A program made the position numbers and the translations under genes. This document shows, in pieces, positions 5,925-7,661 of a stretch of 7,661 nt of DNA. This DNA comes from Candidatus Nanohalarchaeota archaeon. Its GTDB lineage: Archaea; EX4484-52; B79-G9. The notes under the pieces are model-generated. The model did not search any database, was not told where the DNA came from, and was given only the letters and a program-made list of their open reading frames with translations. The stretch is from contig JAUVEK010000060.1 in the NCBI GenBank assembly GCA_030594795.1, forward strand, positions 1-7,661. The letters run 5' to 3'. The stretch's first letter is position 1, and each line of letters starts with the position of its first letter.

Positions 5925-6698
5925 ATGCATAATTACAAGGACTTCCCGGAAGCTGGCGAGTATGTTATTGTCACTATTACTAATATCAATCCAAACAGTG
6001 CATTTGCGAAACTTGATGAGTACAAGAACAGGAGTGGAATGATACATATTTCCGAGGTTGCAAGTACATGGATAAAGGATATCAGGAAATACCTGTCTGT
6101 CGGCAACAAGAAGATTGCGAAGGTAATATCTGTCGACGTCTCAAGAGGATATATCAACCTCTCGATAAAGAGGGTCAAGCCAACGACTGAGAGAGAGAAG
6201 AAAACAGAGTGGAAGAATGAGAAAAAAGCTGAGAACCTTCTTTCGATGGTCGCAAAGGATATGGGTTCAACTCTGGATGAGGCATACAAGAAGGCGGGTT
6301 TTGAACTTCAAAAGAAATACGGTCTGCTATATAGTGCTTTTGAGTTAGCTGCCACGGAGGGAGTATCGGCGCTTGTCGAGGACGGTATTGATAAGGAATG
6401 GGCAAAAAAAATTGAAGGCGTTGCCAGGAAAAACATTAAGCCAAAAGAAGTTACAGTAAAGGGTGTTCTTGATATCAAGTCATACAAGCCTAATGGCATT
6501 GAAATCATTAAAAAAGGGTTGAGCCAGTCGGATGATGAGAATGTGAGCATAGCTTATGTCAATGCGCCGAAATATTCAATTAAAGTGACGTCGGGGGACT
6601 ATAGAGAATGCGAGAGAATATTAAAAGAAAGCTCCCAGAAGATAATAGAATATGTGACTAAAAACGGCGGGGAAGCAACTCTTGTGAGAGTAAAGTAG
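5925..6698 (+). CDS. eif2a: Translation initiation factor aIF2, alpha subunit
   Basis: Alpha subunit of the archaeal aIF2 heterotrimer, which with the beta and gamma subunits and GTP brings initiator Met-tRNA to the small ribosomal subunit. At 257 residues it is of normal length. The N-terminal S1/OB domain (about 8-83) is clear: GEYVIVTITNINPNSAFAKL, then GMIHISEVA with WIKDIRKYL, then AKVISVDVSRGYINLSIKRV. A helical domain follows (about 90-170), and then the C-terminal alpha-beta domain (about 172-257) that contacts the gamma subunit. The start is fixed by the S1 domain and a GGTGGA site four bases upstream. nop10 begins one base after the TAG stop, and PAC2 follows, a gene order conserved in many archaea. 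Upstream one might expect eL42 and eS27 ribosomal genes; a DUF1616 gene is there instead, with a new TATA-like element between. Confidence 0.96.
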   Translation: MHNYKDFPEAGEYVIVTITNINPNSAFAKLDEYKNRSGMIHISEVASTWIKDIRKYLSVGNKKIAKVISVDVSRGYINLSIKRVKPTTEREKKTEWKNEKKAENLLSMVAKDMGSTLDEAYKKAGFELQKKYGLLYSAFELAATEGVSALVEDGIDKEWAKKIEGVARKNIKPKEVTVKGVLDIKSYKPNGIEIIKKGLSQSDDENVSIAYVNAPKYSIKVTSGDYRECERILKESSQKIIEYVTKNGGEATLVRVK

Positions 6699-6699
6699 G

Positions 6700-6879
6700 A
6701 TGAGTGAAATGATACCACATATCATGTTCTGCACACAATGCAGACGATACACATTAAAAGAGAAATGTCCTGAATGTAAGTCTGTGACGCATGATCCCAA
6801 GCCGCTCAGGTATTCGCCACAGGACAGATACGGGAAATACAGACGGATGGCAAAGATGAAAGTTGAAGTGGAGGAGTGA
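6700..6879 (+). CDS. nop10: H/ACA ribonucleoprotein core protein Nop10
   Basis: A 59-residue protein of the archaeal H/ACA RNP, which with Cbf5, Gar1 and L7Ae performs RNA-guided pseudouridylation of rRNA. Nop10 binds the Cbf5 catalytic domain and helps form the active site. The sequence has a zinc ribbon with two CxxC pairs, Cys11/Cys14 and Cys23/Cys26, separated by RRYTLKEK. The hallmark linker and helix motif follows, RYSPQDRYGKYRR (37-49), then a basic/acidic tail. Length is typical. ATG 6700 lies one base after the aIF2-alpha stop, so translation is probably coupled. In-frame ATGs at 6709 and 6724 give alternatives; the former would leave seven residues before the first Cys, as in several known homologues. 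The gene's last codons carry the GGAGG that serves the next gene. The motif match makes the identification secure despite the small size. Confidence 0.95.
   Translation: MSEMIPHIMFCTQCRRYTLKEKCPECKSVTHDPKPLRYSPQDRYGKYRRMAKMKVEVEE
6870..6874 (+). promoter_or_regulatory. Ribosome-binding site of the PAC2 gene, inside nop10
   Basis: GGAGG in the codons for the Val-Glu-Glu end of Nop10 lies eight bases before ATG 6883. The placement embeds the initiation site in the upstream gene and supports co-translation of the operon. Confidence 0.6.
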
Positions 6880-6882
6880 AAA

Positions 6883-7661
6883 ATGGTTCGAGAGACTAAA
6901 GTTAATTTTTTAAGCAAGCCAAAATTAAAAAACCCGGTGTTTATTGAAGGGCTGCCGGGAATAGGATATATCGGGCGCAATGCTGCGGGGTATCTTGTGG
7001 ATGAGCTTGGCGCAGTAAAGTTTGCTGAGCTTCTTTCGCCGCATTTCCCCCCGGTTGTGCTTTTGGACCCGACAAAGAACGGCATGATTGTCGGGCTTAA
7101 AAACGAGTTTTATTATTATAAGGCCAAGTCGAAGGATGAAAGAGATATGATAATCCTGATTGGCGACTCGCAGAGCATGGATCCGCAGGGCCATTACATC
7201 ATTGCGGATGTCATTCTTGATACGATTGCGATGTTCGGTGTGAAGGAAATCATTACTATTGGCGGTTTCGGTACAGGAGAGTTGAATGAAGATTCTTCGA
7301 AGGTGTTCGGGGCTGCTATCCTGCCTGAAAAGGTTAAAACTTTCGAGAAACTTGGGGTGCAGTTCAAGGATACTAATATCGGGCAGATTATAGGCGCTTC
7401 AGGGCTTCTTATCAGTCTTGGGCAGCAGAAAAATATGGAAGGTGTATGCCTGATGGGTGAGACTTCAGGGCTTCTGCTTTCGGACCCAAAGTCTACTGAG
7501 GCGGTTCTTGAGGTATTGGCAAAGTATTTAAATATTAAGCTGGATATGAGTAAGATTGAAAAGAAAGTAAAGGAAATTGAGAAAATGATTGAAAAAATCG
7601 AGAATCTCCAGACCAAGCTTGCTACGCATAGCAAAGAGCATGAGGATTCTTTAGGGTATAT
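6883..7661 (+). CDS. PAC2-family proteasome assembly chaperone, 3' end cut by window
   Basis: Member of the PAC2 superfamily, whose archaeal representatives (PbaA/PbaB type) are linked to 20S proteasome core assembly or binding. The frame is open for 259 residues to the right edge. Family landmarks: FIEGLPGIGYIGRNAAGYLV near the N-terminus (20-39), GDSQ (94-97), GGFGTGEL (127-134), and the C-terminal block GETSGLLLSDPKSTEAVLEV (192-211). From about 222 to 250 a Lys/Glu/Ile-rich heptad-like helix (SKIEKKVKEIEKMIEKIENL) is predicted to form a coiled coil, usual in this family and often close to the C-terminus, so little is probably missing. The start is ATG 6883, three bases after the nop10 stop and eight after a GGAGG. 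Co-transcription with aIF2-alpha and nop10 is the standard archaeal arrangement, linking protein synthesis and degradation machinery. Family assignment is strong; the exact partner is not determined. Confidence 0.92.
   Translation, partial: MVRETKVNFLSKPKLKNPVFIEGLPGIGYIGRNAAGYLVDELGAVKFAELLSPHFPPVVLLDPTKNGMIVGLKNEFYYYKAKSKDERDMIILIGDSQSMDPQGHYIIADVILDTIAMFGVKEIITIGGFGTGELNEDSSKVFGAAILPEKVKTFEKLGVQFKDTNIGQIIGASGLLISLGQQKNMEGVCLMGETSGLLLSDPKSTEAVLEVLAKYLNIKLDMSKIEKKVKEIEKMIEKIENLQTKLATHSKEHEDSLGY

Noticed and set aside
6621..7085. 154-codon minus-strand reading frame across nop10 and PAC2
   Set aside because: Both sense genes are identified by strong family motifs; the antisense translation is low-complexity Ser/Phe-rich.

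Overview
The window is archaeal chromosome. Its right third carries aIF2-alpha, Nop10 and a PAC2-family proteasome-assembly chaperone in tight array, a gene order long known in archaea. The thymidylate synthase is the short archaeal type, and several genes have TATA-like boxes about 26-35 bases upstream of a start codon that lacks a Shine-Dalgarno sequence, as expected for leaderless or short-leader archaeal transcripts. The lineage cannot be fixed from this window; a euryarchaeal or DPANN-type genome would both fit.

Layout. (1) Bases 1-420, minus strand: an AT-rich partial reading frame running off the left edge, of unknown function, with a strong ribosome-binding site but no standard start codon at the proper distance. 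(2) Bases 406-643: a non-coding divergent region. (3) Bases 644-2231, plus strand: thymidylate synthase, then a ten-helix EamA/DMT-type transporter whose apparent promoter overlaps the 3' end of the thymidylate synthase gene. (4) Bases 2283-3533, minus strand: a BchE-like radical SAM enzyme, lower in G+C than its neighbours and convergent with the transporter. (5) Bases 3616-3783, minus strand: a 55-residue protein with one membrane segment. (6) Bases 3903-5768, plus strand, divergent from the small gene: a DUF1616-type membrane protein carrying a large ectodomain with three copies of an 'LGYD/E' beta-type repeat. (7) Bases 5925 to the right edge, plus strand: aIF2-alpha, Nop10 and PAC2, separated by 1 and 3 bases, certainly one operon.

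How it fits together. The right-hand operon links translation initiation (ternary complex), rRNA pseudouridylation (H/ACA RNP) and proteasome assembly. The ribosomal protein genes eL42 (L44e) and eS27 that often precede it elsewhere are absent; the DUF1616 surface protein sits there instead. Thymidylate synthase supplies dTMP. The transporter, radical SAM enzyme and small membrane protein have no assignable substrate and look like separate transcription units rather than one pathway. I see no rRNA, tRNA, CRISPR array, insertion sequence or defence system.
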